A DNA stretch of 64,000 nucleotides from Silene conica (lineage: Eukaryota; Streptophyta; Magnoliopsida; Caryophyllales; Caryophyllaceae): contig CM055320.2 of the NCBI GenBank assembly GCA_029255685.2, forward strand, positions 14,060,614 through 14,124,613, given 5' to 3'. Position numbers and translations under genes: made by a program. Under the pieces are notes generated by a model. The model was not told where the DNA came from. It saw nothing but the letters and a program-made list of their open reading frames with translations, and ran no database searches. Within the stretch, counting starts at the first letter, position 1; each line of letters starts with the position of its first letter. This document shows, piece after piece, positions 11,812-22,214 of the stretch.

Positions 11812-11813
<2 letters not shown>

Positions 11814-11855
<42 letters not shown>
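11814..11855. repeat. (TA)n microsatellite, 42 bp, at the left edge of the viral insert
   Basis: A pure TA tract between element A and the viral sequence. The viral end (CCCCTTAT on the minus strand) merges into it, so the exact junction is ambiguous. Confidence 0.95.
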
Positions 11856-11858
<3 letters not shown>

Positions 11859-12282
11859 GGAGCTCAGCATACACCGATCATCCAGCCAGATAGATTCAAA
11901 CTCATAAGAGTAAACTCATATGAGTAAGGTTTTTACTAAACCAACAGTTTTACCAATTATTTTGGAACTCAATGTCCACTTCACAAGGCCTTAAACGCCA
12001 TTTCTTCGGCAAAGCAGGCAAAAAGAAAGGACCCAAGAGTCCATAATAATTGGTTATAAAAAAGTTTAAACTATCAGCCGGACCTTCTCAGAGTACCAAA
12101 GCACCATCACCACTTGTAATATTATTACCATGGTGCTTTTGATCAATCGATTTAGTCGGACATAATTCAACACAAAGGATTTAGCCTATAAGGCTCATCC
12201 TGGGAATGTAAAATGAAAATAAAAGTAAGAGTACAGAATTTAAAAATACTTACAAAGATTCAAGTTGTGCTCAGAACAAGAT

Positions 12283-12288
12283 TTTATT
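12283..12288 (-). terminator. Viral polyadenylation signal AATAAA, left arm
   Basis: AATAAA on the minus strand about 100 bases downstream of the viral TATA box. This is the usual caulimovirid layout, in which a signal near the transcript start is passed once and used on the second pass. Confidence 0.6.
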
Positions 12289-12384
12289 TATAGAACCAAA
12301 TATTTTACAAGAGAGAGAGGGAGAGAGGAGAGAATCTAGAGAGAGGGGTTGTAAGAACCTGCCTCTAAAGAAAAACACAAGCCC

Positions 12385-12433
12385 CTTATATAGAGAAGTG
12401 GGGTTACAAACGTAGACGTAAGTGCTTACGTCA
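12385..12433 (-). promoter_or_regulatory. 35S-like viral promoter, left arm (as-1-like palindrome and TATA box)
   Basis: On the minus strand TGACGTAAGCACTTACGTCT (12414-12433), a near-perfect palindrome holding two inverted TGACG-type bZIP/TGA half-sites, lies about 21 bases upstream of TATATAAG (12385-12392). This is the known architecture of caulimovirid pregenomic RNA promoters. It points left, into the leader and toward element A. Confidence 0.85.
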
Positions 12434-12522
12434 TTATTTAATAATAGCGATATGACACTAATGCACTATAAAATGCCTACAGTACAGACCAATAATTTAA
12501 CAACTGTTAATGAAAATACAAA

Positions 12523-12915
12523 TTATTTTTCCCCTTGCAAGAAAGCTGTGATTTTATCAGTCTCAGAATTATCTTCTGGGTCTTGGGAATCTTGTAGCAA
12601 GGTGCTGAGTGAATTATGGCTATTATTGGAGGCCATCGATATATCACTTTTCGAGGAATTTTTATCCCCTTCTTTTTTCAATTTAAGAGTCTTTTTTAGA
12701 CCTTCCATATATGCTCTTATTATCTCTTCTTTGGAAGCTTCATGGATGTCCATTGATTCATCATCCTCTAATAGCTCAAGGAATCTATTCTGCTCCTTTT
12801 CTCTGATTTCTTTATCTTCCAGTTCTTTCAAACTCGTATAAGAGTTAATTTTTTCGTCAATAAGATTTATTGTAGGGGTGCAGTTTAACTGCCCTTTATC
12901 ATCGGTTTTCACCAT
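12523..12915 (-). CDS. Caulimovirid small downstream ORF, 130 aa, left arm
   Basis: An uninterrupted ORF overlapping the end of the preceding viral ORF by 17 bases (12899-12915). The protein is highly charged (stretches such as KELEDKEIREKEQNRFLELL), likely helical, with a serine-rich tail. No known domain is recognised. The right-arm copy (23618-24010) has the same predicted protein sequence, so this ORF is undamaged in both arms. It is the last ORF before the promoter. Its function is unknown. Confidence 0.75.
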   Translation of the reverse strand: MVKTDDKGQLNCTPTINLIDEKINSYTSLKELEDKEIREKEQNRFLELLEDDESMDIHEASKEEIIRAYMEGLKKTLKLKKEGDKNSSKSDISMASNNSHNSLSTLLQDSQDPEDNSETDKITAFLQGEK

Positions 12916-14039
12916 GGTGTCCCAAAAACGAAATAGAGAATTCTATAAAAAATCTCATTTCTTTAGGAATTATTTTATCTTCTTGGCATGATGGTATTAT
13001 CATCTTCCATTTATCAAAGTATTCTTTTAGAATAGGAGGGAGAATATTTTCTGAAGTTCCATAAAAGTTCCACCAATTAATAAACCATATTGGAAGATCT
13101 TGATTATAAGTCTCGGAATTAATTTTAATAAACCAAGTATGACTTCGTTTATCATTCTCATAAAGGAATACCTTATCAAAAGCTTGGATATAATCCCAAT
13201 AATTGTATTTAACTAGTGCCCCTTTTATGATAATAGTTTTTTCTGCTAATGGGGATATTCCCCAGTCACTAATGGATATTATTTGGGCAATGATAATTTT
13301 TGAGAAATTATAAATTTCCTTGTTTGTCCCAGTAAAATGGGTAAAAGTGCAACCATTGCTAGAGAGTATTGTCTCATAAAAATGTCGCGGTTTATATGTT
13401 TCCATAGTATAACCATGTCCTCCTAGATACCTGTCATAGAGCATCCAAGGTTTATCTTCCCACTTCTTATCAGATTCATTGAGTAAGAGTATCACTACTA
13501 CAAAAATCATCATAGACATCAGACATTTTCATCAATATGCATCAGATTTACAACCGATGCATAATTGACACATGTATATTCTTTTTGCTTATACATCAGT
13601 CTTAAGTCTGATGTCTATTTATTGAATAGACATTAGTTTTAATTTATCCTATGCCTATTCCATGAATGCGCATCCGAGTTTTACTAAAAACCGATGTCTA
13701 TTGCAGAAATAGACATCGGTTTTAACTAAAGTCTGATGTATATTGTTCAATTTTCTTTAAAAAAAAATAAATGAATAAATGGGTTTATTAGCCCATAACC
13801 TACATTTCTTTCATCAATTCATTGAACAGAAGTGACTAGTTTACAAAATAGCGTATACATACAATTATTGTTCATGTACAACCAACCCATCATCCACACA
13901 CACTAATAAATTACATTACATTAAATTACTAAAGATTCGGGAAAAAAACTTGGATATTTTCGTGATGGTCAATGTACCACGTCAAACAAAAGAGAAAAAC
14001 TTGGTTAGTTCAGCTCGGCATATCTTACAAACTCACGAA

Positions 14040-15009
14040 CTCCACCGCCCTACAACAACAACATAAAACAATAACATAATAATATTGATGCAAGGGCTTC
14101 CAAGAACAATGAGGTATAAGGTTAGTCAGAAATAATATTATCAAAGTGAAGAATTGAAATTAGGTAGTCAATAAGTCTATAGAGAGAGGTTAATAATTGT
14201 TATACCTGTGAAATAGCAAAAGTAGTCAATTCAGAAGGGTTGGCCAAAGAAGAAGGGGATTTGAGAGCTTGAGCAGTGGCAGAGAGGTAGTCAACATAAC
14301 AGTTGAACCAAAAGAGGCAGAGATTGTGTACGGCAGATTAGTCCATTAATCAAACCATAATAATCCTCCATTACTGTTAATCACGTTGTTGTTCCCCTTT
14401 TGCACACAATTGCACAAATATTGTTCTACTTGCTCTTTTTGTTGTCCCCAATTTCCGATGTTTGGTACCTTTCCCTCTAGAATTTCCTGTAAATTTACAT
14501 CAGTAAACTTTATGACCGAAGACTGTCGTATGACGTAACAATAACCAATTAAGACGGAAGAATAATAATAGAAGGCGCGCGTAAGTTATTATATATATAT
14601 ACCTTGGCTACTAGAATTTGAGCACCAACATACTTGTCATCCCAAGAACATAGTTCTGGTTCCACCTCCTTAAGAGTTGCCTATTATTTGCTTATAAGAA
14701 TTCTTCGTTCGTCGCTCTATATAACCATGCTGCTCCCCACATTAATTCATCCTGATTCATCAAATAAATTCATTCGTCTAATAAAACCAACCTAATTGAT
14801 GCTAATTAAGTTCCAAAGTTTCACAATAATGTGACGTTTTGCACAACAATATTCGGTCTAAAATAAGTTACCTGAAAACCACTGCTAGAGAAAAATTTAG
14901 CAGCAGCTGGAATACTATCAAAGTACTTTCCTTGATGGCTCGTCGCAAAATCAAACAATTGTATACCAGCGTGATGCAAAACAATATTAGTATTGCGTAT
15001 TAAACTTCT
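14040..15009. other. CACTA interior of unknown origin
   Basis: Short open stretches occur on the minus strand, for example one at 14821-15024, but no domain is recognised. Possible exon-like pieces near 14220-14340 and 14600-14680 hint at further captured host sequence. Confidence 0.3.
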
Positions 15010-15720
15010 ATTCATCATAGGCATTCCAGTTCATCTTCTTAATAGCATAAACCTTACCATCAAATTCTGCTCTAACCCTTTCAAATAATTCCGCCCAGCC
15101 ACCGCTTCACCACCTGCCTCCTGCCCTCTTGTCCTCTCTGTATCCTCATTTTCAACCTCTTTGTACACCAACTATCTATATACACCAAAACCCCACCTGT
15201 CAAACACATCAACAACACACAAATTCCTAACACAATTCCTAAACCAACAACAAGACCCTTATTACCATTATTATTCTTACTATGATTATTATTATTATTA
15301 TTATTATTGCTAATTACAATATTATTATTAGTCTGAATAACATTCTGAGGCGGAATACCAAGAGGTTGATTAAGCTTAGGAAGCTTACTAATTGGCACAA
15401 AAGCAGTATCCATTTGAGCTAAATTCTTACCATTAACATCAATAATTGACTGTTTCCATGCACCGAATAATGCAGCAACAGAATCATATGTATCATTAGA
15501 CTGAAAAACAGAAGAAACTATGTAAATAACATTATTCCTGAACTGGGATTTACTGGGACACTTACAAAAAACAGGAAAAATTACATCAGAACCAATTTCA
15601 AGATCTTCAGAAACAAATCTAGGATTAACAACTTCAACAGATTCTCATGTAGTTAAATTACCATAATAATTTGATGAAACGCGGGATAGGCAACAAACAC
15701 CACTGAATACCCAGATCCAT
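15010..15720 (-). pseudogene. Captured LysM receptor-like kinase fragment (LYK4/LYK5/NFR5 type) inside the CACTA element
   Basis: Read on the minus strand: end of a LysM unit and the CxC linker (DVIFPVFCKCPSKSQF), next LysM part (YDSVAALFGAWKQSIIDVNG), the proline-rich stalk (ISKLPKLNQPLG), an Asn-rich insertion, a transmembrane helix (GLGIVLGICVLLMCL, about residues 56-75 of the ORF at 15081-15413), a juxtamembrane segment, then the start of the kinase with its ATP-site lysine block GKVYAIKKM. A stop (TGA near 15647) lies in the ectodomain, a frame change follows the membrane segment, and a TAG follows the kinase block, after which similarity ends. This is the layout of chitin/Nod-factor LysM receptors; the identification is by motif only. 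It is non-functional. Confidence 0.8.
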
Positions 15721-16658
15721 TTGCAGAATACACATTATGTTAACTGAAATAACAAAACTGAAACCCTAAGTTAAGATACATATGGGTTAGAGGAGAAGAC
15801 AAGTACCTGAAGGATGAACAGAATATTTAGAGGAGCAGTGATCATGGCGGTGGCGATGGAGCAACGATGGCGTAGTGGAGGAATGGATGAGAGCAGCGAT
15901 GAGTAGATGAGTTTTGCGAGTGAGAGTAGAAATGGAGCAGATGGGTTTTGCAAATGAGACGGGGAGATGGATTTCGCCCATATTACTCAGACGAATAAGA
16001 GTTCTGTGTATTTGAATTTGGGCAAAAATAAGAGGAAATTTGGGGAAATTTGAGAAATTAGGGATTAATTGGAATTTGGGGGAAATATGAAAGAGATTAG
16101 GATGAACAAGTGAATGCAGCGTGAATATGGGCTACTTTCGCGAATTAAATAGACATTAGTGTTTTAATGTCTGATGTCTTTTAAATGATAGACATCGGTT
16201 TTTTAGAACACTGATGTATATTCAAATGTATAGACATCAGTTTTATTAAAATATCTGATGTTTATATTTATACATCAGTTTTTTTAAAATATCTGATGTC
16301 TATTAAGTGATGTCTATATAGATTTTTGTAGTAGTGTATTACTCTTTTCTCCTTATTTTGAAACATATCATCTTCCTTTTGGGTAGTGTTTTGAACGGCT
16401 GAAGAAAATGAGGATTTTGAGGAAGAACTAGCAATATCAGTGTCTTTTTTCTGAAGCTGTTTCCATTTTGTAAATTCTTCGAGCTCAGTTTGACTGGCTC
16501 CAGATAAATCTGCTGCTATAAGCTTTTTATTACCATACTGAGCTATGGTATAACTAGGACTTCTTCCTCCTCTGTAGGGAGGACTACCACGACCTCTACC
16601 TCCTCTAGGAGAGGGGCTACCTTTACTGCGGGTAAGCATTCCTGAAAAGAAAAGAATA

Positions 16659-17408
16659 TTATAAATATTCTCTTGTCAAAAAATCAGGGAGATGATTATC
16701 TTCCCCTTTTTTATAAATAATTGTAAAATCAAATGGAGCTAAATGAGCCTGCCATCTGGCAAACATTTGTTTTGAAACATCATGTTTAAAGTCTTTTGAA
16801 AACATGAACTTGGCTGCTTTGCAGTCAGTTTTGATAGTAAAATGTTTATTGTATAAATCATCCTGGAATTTTAAAACACATTTTACTATAGCAAGAATCT
16901 CTTTTGCGACAGTGGCATAATTCTTTTGCGCATTATTCCATTTGCCTGAATAAAATCTCACTAAAAATTCTTGTTTGTTGGCGGGATCAACTTGTTTTAA
17001 AATACCACCATAACCTATATCAGAAGCATCCGTCTCAATTATTTTGTCCCAATGAGGATTTGCCAGAGATAAACAAGGTAACGAAATAACTTTTCTTTTA
17101 ATTAGTCTAACTGCTTTAGAATGTTCCTCGGTCCAAGGCTGAGCATTCTTTTTTAGCCTGTCATATAAAATGGCTGTGTCTTGGGCAATTTTCTTGTAAT
17201 AGGGAGAGATATAATTCAAACTTCCTAAAAATCTTTGTAATTGGGTTTTATCAGTTATCTCATCAGGAAATTTTGAACCAAATTCTATACTTCGATTGAT
17301 CGGAATTATATTTCCTTTTTCAATGTTATGACCAAGAAATCTGATTTTTGTTTGAAATAAAATCATTTTAGGTTTGGATATCACTAACCCATTATTCATA
17401 ACAATTTT
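16659..17408 (-). pseudogene. Caulimovirid RT C-terminal part and RNase H, left arm
   Basis: This continues the viral polyprotein in the same frame after a TAA at 17409-17411. It covers the RT thumb region (IRFLGHNI, FLGSLNYISPYY) and RNase H, with the acidic-site block IIETDASDIGYGGIL, the downstream TDCKAAKFM block and the end FLTREYL. The ORF as open sequence starts with an internal methionine at 17399. In the live virus this would convert the RNA pregenome to DNA. The right arm repeats it from residue 79 onward with one visible substitution in the overlap (K to E). Confidence 0.9.
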
Positions 17409-20033
17409 TTAAAAAATATCCAAATGTTTAAAATGCATCTCAATAGTTTTTGAGAAAACCAGAATATCATCAATATAAACTATAATAAAGTCACTGTAGT
17501 TCATGAAAATTTCATTCATGATTTTCATAAATTCAGAGGGAGCATTTTTAAGGCCAAAAGGCATAACATTCCATTCATATTGTCCAAAGGGAACATTAAA
17601 AGCTGTTTTGTAACGATCAGCAGGGTTAATTTGGATCTGCCAATAACCAGATTTTAAATCAAATTTAGAAAATATGATAGAATCATATAGTCTATCTAAG
17701 AGATCTTTTTTATTGGGTATTGGATATCTAATCCATTTGAGAACTTTGTTCAAAGGTTTGTAATTAATTACAAGTCTAGGGACTCCTCTTTCTTGTTCCG
17801 AGTGTTTATTAACATAAAAAGCAGTGCATGACCATGGTGATTTTGAAGGTCCAATTAATTTTTTCTCTAACAAAGAAGCTATCTCTTTCTTACAAAGTAT
17901 TAAATACTCTGAATTCATCTGACAGGGTCTAGCCTTGGTAGGAATATTTTCCTCCTTAAAATTATCCTCGTAAGGTAAATTTACTACATGTTTCTTTCTA
18001 TTCCAAAAAGCATTAGGATGATCCCCACAAATATCGGTGGAAAAAGAGTCAAATAAAATTTTAATTTTTTCCTTTAATTTATGATTTTGAAGACGATCTT
18101 TAATGGTCAATACATTAACTTCTTGTTTTAAAAAACTTAATTGGTTTTCTTTTAAAAGCAAATGATCATACATTTGATGTAAAATTTTTAGATAAGGTTT
18201 TGTTATAAACCTAAACGTAATGGAAGCATTATCATAAGTTGCAATAATTTTATCTTTGTCTACATAAGTAAAAGGATATATTTTATTAAGGAATGGTGTT
18301 CCAAGAATAACTTGGGTGGATAATTTGTTTTTAACTAGTAAAAAACTTAATGGAATACATTTTTCATCAACACAAATAGAAGCTCTAGGGAGCTTAAATT
18401 TAATATTAAGTTTTTCTCCACCTGCATGAGAAAGTGTATGGGAAGTTTTTTCAAAATACCTCGTAGGAATTAATCCTTCTTGAATAACATTTAAATCTGC
18501 TCCACTATCTATAAGAGCAGTAAACTCTTTTGAAAAATAATTATCAATTTTTAAGATAATTTTGATATACCATTTTTGACTAACAACAGTCTCGAGAGTT
18601 TGAAGAAACTCGTTATCCATATTTATAGTATTCATAGTTTCCTTAGTCCCAAGGACTTTGTTAGGTAAATCTGAATCTTTTTCAGAAATCTCAGGAATAT
18701 CTTGGTTCCTTTTATTTTCTGAAGTCTGGTCTAAAAGACTTAACATCTCTAGATTAGAAATTCTGGTGTCTTGACTTTTAGTCTCATTTTTTAGATTTTT
18801 TATTTCTAACTTAAGATTTTCAATCTCAGAAAGGATGTCTTTTAAAGATGTAGGGTGAGAATTTACATGACGTGTTTTTAAGAGGTTATAAACTTCAGAC
18901 ATAGTATATGGTTCCCTGTAATTTGTATCGTGGTAAAAGTTAACCTTAGTATTGGAAGTACCAGATTCACTATCTATTTGGTCTATAATTTTGGACCTTA
19001 TTTCGGCGTCTTTAATGGTTCTAAGTAACTCAACCCAATGATTATTATCTAGGACATTTATTTGATTTTCTTGAAACTGGGAGATCAGATTATAAAATTC
19101 ATCATTATGTGTATTATTCTTTTCACATGATTTACCCTGAAGACAAGGCTCACATTCTGAGCTTTCATATTCAGAAAGATAGGAATCATTATCCATTATC
19201 CTAACCTCATTATCAGAACTTGAACTAGATTCTTCAAGTTCCTCATCAGAGACTAAAAAGAGTTTGTATAACTTGTCTTTTATTCCATCGTCAACATCAA
19301 GACTAGCAATTTTATTCTTAGTCCAGCAATCTTTAGCATAATGGCCAACCTTATTGCATTTATAACAGACAATTTGTTTGTCTGACTTATTCTTCTTATA
19401 AGCTTTTCTAAAGGCTTTTTTATCAGCCTCTTTATCTAGTTTTTCTTTAGAATAATATTTCTTTCTTCTTTTCTGCTTATAACTTGGATAAGAATTATTA
19501 GAGTTCTTCTTCTTATGAGAAGAAGCTGGCATATCCATACCGAATTGGCTGCAAAATTCTCCAAGTTGATTTCTTTCAACCAAATTTTGACGTTTTAATT
19601 GTTGATTTAATTTAATTTCATTGCATAGGTTCAGACCTTCTTGGGTACAGGTTCCTATAAGTTTACCATAAGTGTAACTATCATAAGGGATAGATGTCAG
19701 ATTTCCTCTGAGAGATTTCTTGACTTTTTCTGCAAATAAATTTGGTAAACCATCCACAAATTTAGCTTTCCAATGTGTACTATTAGATTCTGGGAGTTCC
19801 ATAACTCTACTAAGAAAAGTGTCTTTATACCATCTAAAGTCAGTAAGTGTTTTACATCTAAGATTTTGTAGTAAAGTTCTTATATTCTCATGATTTTCAG
19901 AATATCTTCCCGTAAAATGTTCAACAATATTTATAGCTAGAGTATAAACTGCGTTTTCTTTTTCTTTACCCTCAACATTTGTTGTAGTGTTAAGAATGGC
20001 ATCTTTTCCTATTGTGCCTAAATAATTATCCCA
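17409..20033 (-). pseudogene. Caulimovirid polyprotein middle: coat protein C-part, zinc knuckle, protease, reverse transcriptase
   Basis: The frame is open from just after a TAG (20034-20036) to a TAA (17409-17411), with the first internal ATG at 19802. Counting from that ATG: basic Lys/Arg/Tyr tract at about 98-138, CCHC zinc knuckle CYKCNKVGHYAKDC at about 146-159 (coat-protein RNA-binding signature), a Glu/Ser-rich acidic region at about 186-230, a coiled-coil-like helix at about 318-355, aspartic protease active site ALIDSGADLN at about 429-438, then RT with the catalytic YIDD at about 776-779. Domain order matches Caulimoviridae (CP-PR-RT-RH). It is broken by one stop at each end of this segment but otherwise open over 870 codons, which argues for a fairly young integration. 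Confidence 0.95.
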
Positions 20034-21101
20034 CTAACCTTTAAGTTGACCAGTGAATCCTGCAGCTATCATCTTAGCTATGTTAACATCATTATTACCA
20101 GAACTTTTACAAATAGTAGAATACATAAGCATTCTATGGATTTGATTATAAATTTGTTTGTCAGTATACCCGTCAATATTCCATTCGTAAATACACTTCC
20201 CACTGTAACTATTGTTTAACTGGTATTCTTGTTCTTCATGCAGAACATCTATGGGGGAAGGACGATTGTAGTAATATAGTCTTTGAGTGGGTTTATCAGC
20301 CCACTTTGTGTCAAGTTTGTTGACCTCATCTTTTATAACTTCTTTGTTATCTACGTTATTATAAAAACGGCTAGTAAAGTCCTCACTAAGAGTTTTTATA
20401 GATAAGTTTTCCATTTTTTCTTTAAGAAAGTTTTGAACTTGTTCACTAAGTCTTACTTGCTCTGTTAATCTAGCTTCCCATTCCGGTTTTTGCTTTAAAA
20501 CAAAGTTCTTAATTTCAGGCGGTCCTTGGATACTGACGGCCGAAGAAGATACATATGAATTAGAAGAAGAGGACGAAGAATTATTTTCTCCAGATGTACC
20601 TTTTCTATTTAGAAGAAAACTGATATTATCCATTTTTTTATGTAGTGAACCAATTTGTTCTCCTATTATTTTTAAAAATAAATTTGAATAATTTTGTTGT
20701 TGTATTAAACTATTAAGATGAGTTGCTGTCACCACGGTTTTTTTGCCGTTAAACAAATTTGATAGGGCAAGAAAATGACAGTTTTCCATCTTAAAGGATT
20801 CTAAAGGAGGGTAAATATCATTTAGCTCTTTGCCATCTGGTAAAGTATAACTTCTTTCTAAAACGGAAATGTATTGTTCTACATACACTGCACAAAACCA
20901 TGGTACAAAATATGTAATTTGGTTATGAGAAGTGCAAAAGTCATAAAACTCCTTTTGTATTATTGCTCTTTGATTATTATCAAATTTTTCTAAGAACCAC
21001 GTCCTAAAAATTTCCCATTTAGGTAGATTAAATTCCTCTTTAATCATGTATCTAGCTTCAGATCTGAAACTAAAATCTATTCTAGAAGTTGTACTATCCA
21101 T
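20034..21101 (-). pseudogene. Caulimovirid polyprotein N-terminal part / coat-protein region, left arm
   Basis: The ORF starts at ATG 21101, not at the TTG six bases upstream, because ATGGATAG forms an 8-base overlap with the movement-protein stop, a usual caulimovirid junction. It runs 355 codons to an in-frame TAG (20034-20036), after which the same frame continues, so the TAG is read as a nonsense break in one polyprotein. Features: a Ser/Asn-rich linker near residues 175-195 and a coat-protein core block ending in MIAAGFTGQLKG just before the stop. The particle protein from this copy could only be truncated. Confidence 0.85.
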
Positions 21102-22056
21102 TACCAAAGCTAAAACTCATCTGAGACATAGTCTCGACATTCTCTTCATTAGAGTGCCCTCTTAATATATTATCACTATGTAGTTTAAATTCATTTATCC
21201 TAGGTTCCTTAGGTTTGTCAAAAGATGAATCATCATCTCTAATTTCTTCTCTTATATGAGAGGTTGAGTGCCTAGCTGTATTGGGATGATCTATTATATA
21301 GTCACATGGGGATATAAAAGATCTTACTGAATTACATCTAGTTAGTCTAGAAGAGCTACTACTAGCTTTTTTTAACATTCTATTAGATTGATTATTACCA
21401 AAATGTAAATTAACAGATCCATCTCCTGTTTGTGTGACATCTAAAAGATCTGTGTAAATAGTAGGCTTTGGGGTCATGGCTCTTTCAATTTTCCAATTAT
21501 TAGGGAAAGATATTTCTTCCCATTTAATTTTTCTCCTAGTCGTTATATCAGATTTATGAAAATTAGTTTCTATGACAATAGTTTCATTAATTGGTTTATC
21601 AGCCAATCTACAACAAGGATTCAGAGTATATAAAGGTTTAAAGTATATTCTATAACATATACAAATAACCTCAGATCCTTGAGCATAATTATACCTATGG
21701 GTTTTAACATTTAGAGTTAGAGCGTCTAAAATATTATCATCACTTAAAGAAAGCGTTAAATTAGGGTATACATCAAAATAGACTGGTCCATGGGCCAGAC
21801 TTGATTTTATGACCCCCATAATTGATTTTTTCCAATCCAAATTTCTTCCATCTCTTAAAGCTTCTATAAAACTTTCAGGAAGACCTTCCAAGGTTAATGG
21901 TTTAAAAGCTACTTGGACTAGACCAATATGAATAAACTTGTGGTCTGATCTTTTATATGGTTCTAAATCATGGTTACTAAGTAGTTGTAGAAACATCTCT
22001 TCATTATTAAGAGAGACTGCTTCTTCTGTAGTTTTAACAATTTGTTTTAAGCCCAA
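21094..22056 (-). CDS. Caulimovirid movement protein (30K superfamily), left arm
   Basis: About 320 codons open, ending at TAG 21094. The block HKFIHIGLVQVAFKPLTLEG and the following Gly/Asp region are typical of the 30K movement-protein superfamily that enlarges plasmodesmata. The C-terminal third is Ser/Arg-rich and probably unstructured. The frame stays open about 30 codons upstream of 22056 to a TAA near 22150 but shows no ATG there, so the natural start is either lost at the viral/poly-A junction (22172) or non-ATG. It overlaps the next ORF by 8 bases. No internal stops. Confidence 0.8.
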   Translation of the reverse strand: MGLKQIVKTTEEAVSLNNEEMFLQLLSNHDLEPYKRSDHKFIHIGLVQVAFKPLTLEGLPESFIEALRDGRNLDWKKSIMGVIKSSLAHGPVYFDVYPNLTLSLSDDNILDALTLNVKTHRYNYAQGSEVICICYRIYFKPLYTLNPCCRLADKPINETIVIETNFHKSDITTRRKIKWEEISFPNNWKIERAMTPKPTIYTDLLDVTQTGDGSVNLHFGNNQSNRMLKKASSSSSRLTRCNSVRSFISPCDYIIDHPNTARHSTSHIREEIRDDDSSFDKPKEPRINEFKLHSDNILRGHSNEENVETMSQMSFSFGNG

Positions 22057-22172
22057 TTTTTCGAAGGTGCCTAATTTATAAATTGTTTTGGCACTTACCC
22101 TAGGAATAGTCCATTTATTAAGTAAGTCTAGATCTTGAGGTATATCAAATTAAAATTATTTTTAAGTTGACC

Positions 22173-22214
22173 AAAAAAAAAAAAAAAAAACAAAAAAAAA
22201 AAAAAAAAAAAAAA
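22173..22214. repeat. Poly-A junction between the two inverted viral arms
   Basis: 18 A, one C, then 23 A, lying exactly between the 5' end of the minus-strand arm (...TTGACC) and the truncated start of the plus-strand arm (TATGACAGGC). Confidence 0.95.

Larger units (their letters stand above)
8786..11813. mobile_element. Large (TA)n-flanked inverted-repeat element, copy A
   Basis: The ends are inverted repeats of about 45-50 bp. Left is GAGTCAAGATCCGGTGAGAA followed by two more GGTGAGAAC-type motifs; the right end, read on the minus strand, is GATTTAGGATCGAGTGAGAA followed by the same motif pattern. Both sides abut TA dinucleotide tracts (short at 8773-8785, 42 bp at 11814-11855). The element is 3028 bp, but much of that is nested (gypsy LTR fragment, SINE-like piece, TRIM). 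Its own DNA carries a captured SPL exon. The related copy B lies at 61657-63493. No transposase is present, so it is non-autonomous. The superfamily is not assigned; the (TA)n preference recalls rice Micron elements. Confidence 0.75.
13493..16336. mobile_element. Non-autonomous CACTA (CMC/EnSpm) element, 2844 bp, in the viral ORF
   Basis: The ends are CACTACTACAAAAATC and GATTTTTGTAGTAGTG, perfect 16-bp inverted repeats beginning CACTA. The target duplication is TAT (13490-13492 and 16337-16339), the 3 bp expected of this superfamily. The unoccupied viral sequence at about 23040-23048 confirms the boundaries. The subterminal regions (13500-13750, 16140-16320) are packed with diverged direct and inverted copies of AGACATCGGTTTT / ACTGATGTCTAT, typical CACTA subterminal repeats. 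There is no transposase. The interior includes a captured LysM receptor kinase fragment and an upstream exon-like piece (about 15803-15981, minus) ending at a CTTCAG|GTACTT donor. Confidence 0.95.
12899..16639 (-). pseudogene. Caulimovirid ORF downstream of pol, split by a CACTA element
   Basis: The ORF starts at 16639, 19 bases after the polyprotein stop. The N-terminus is Arg/Gly/Ser-rich (GGRGRGSPPYRGGRSPSY). It is broken after the residues KRVI by the CACTA element (13493-16336 plus the TAT duplication) and resumes as LLLNESDKKWEDKPWMLYDR, ending at 12899. The uninterrupted counterpart at 22741-23634 encodes 297 aa and shows what the insertion disrupted. The position after RNase H is where some genera carry a transactivator/inclusion-body protein, but I see no motif that proves that role. 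Tryptophan-rich blocks (PIWFINWWNFYG) and a FFIEFSISF tail are notable. Confidence 0.8.
11856..22172 (-). other. Endogenous caulimovirid (pararetrovirus), left arm, about one genome length
   Basis: On the minus strand the order is movement protein, coat-protein region with zinc knuckle, aspartic protease, RT, RNase H, two further ORFs, a 35S-like promoter and a long leader ending beside the expected tRNA-Met primer site. That is a Caulimoviridae genome opened near the primer site. After subtracting the CACTA element (2844 bp plus 3-bp duplication) the viral part is about 7.46 kb, within the family's genome size. It is disabled by two in-frame stops in the polyprotein and by the CACTA insertion. 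The genus is not assignable by eye. It is joined head to head with the right arm through a poly-A tract. Confidence 0.95.

Noticed and set aside
12422-12841. 139-codon plus-strand ORF (and its mirror at 23692-24111)
   Set aside because: It is antisense to the viral 130-aa ORF and present only because that ORF is open.
16268-16639. 123-aa protein as a real viral product
   Set aside because: Its last 22 residues are read from the CACTA end; the true ORF is interrupted.
21101-21107. TTG as start of the viral coat-protein region ORF
   Set aside because: The ATG at 21101 within ATGGATAG gives the expected short overlap with the movement-protein stop.
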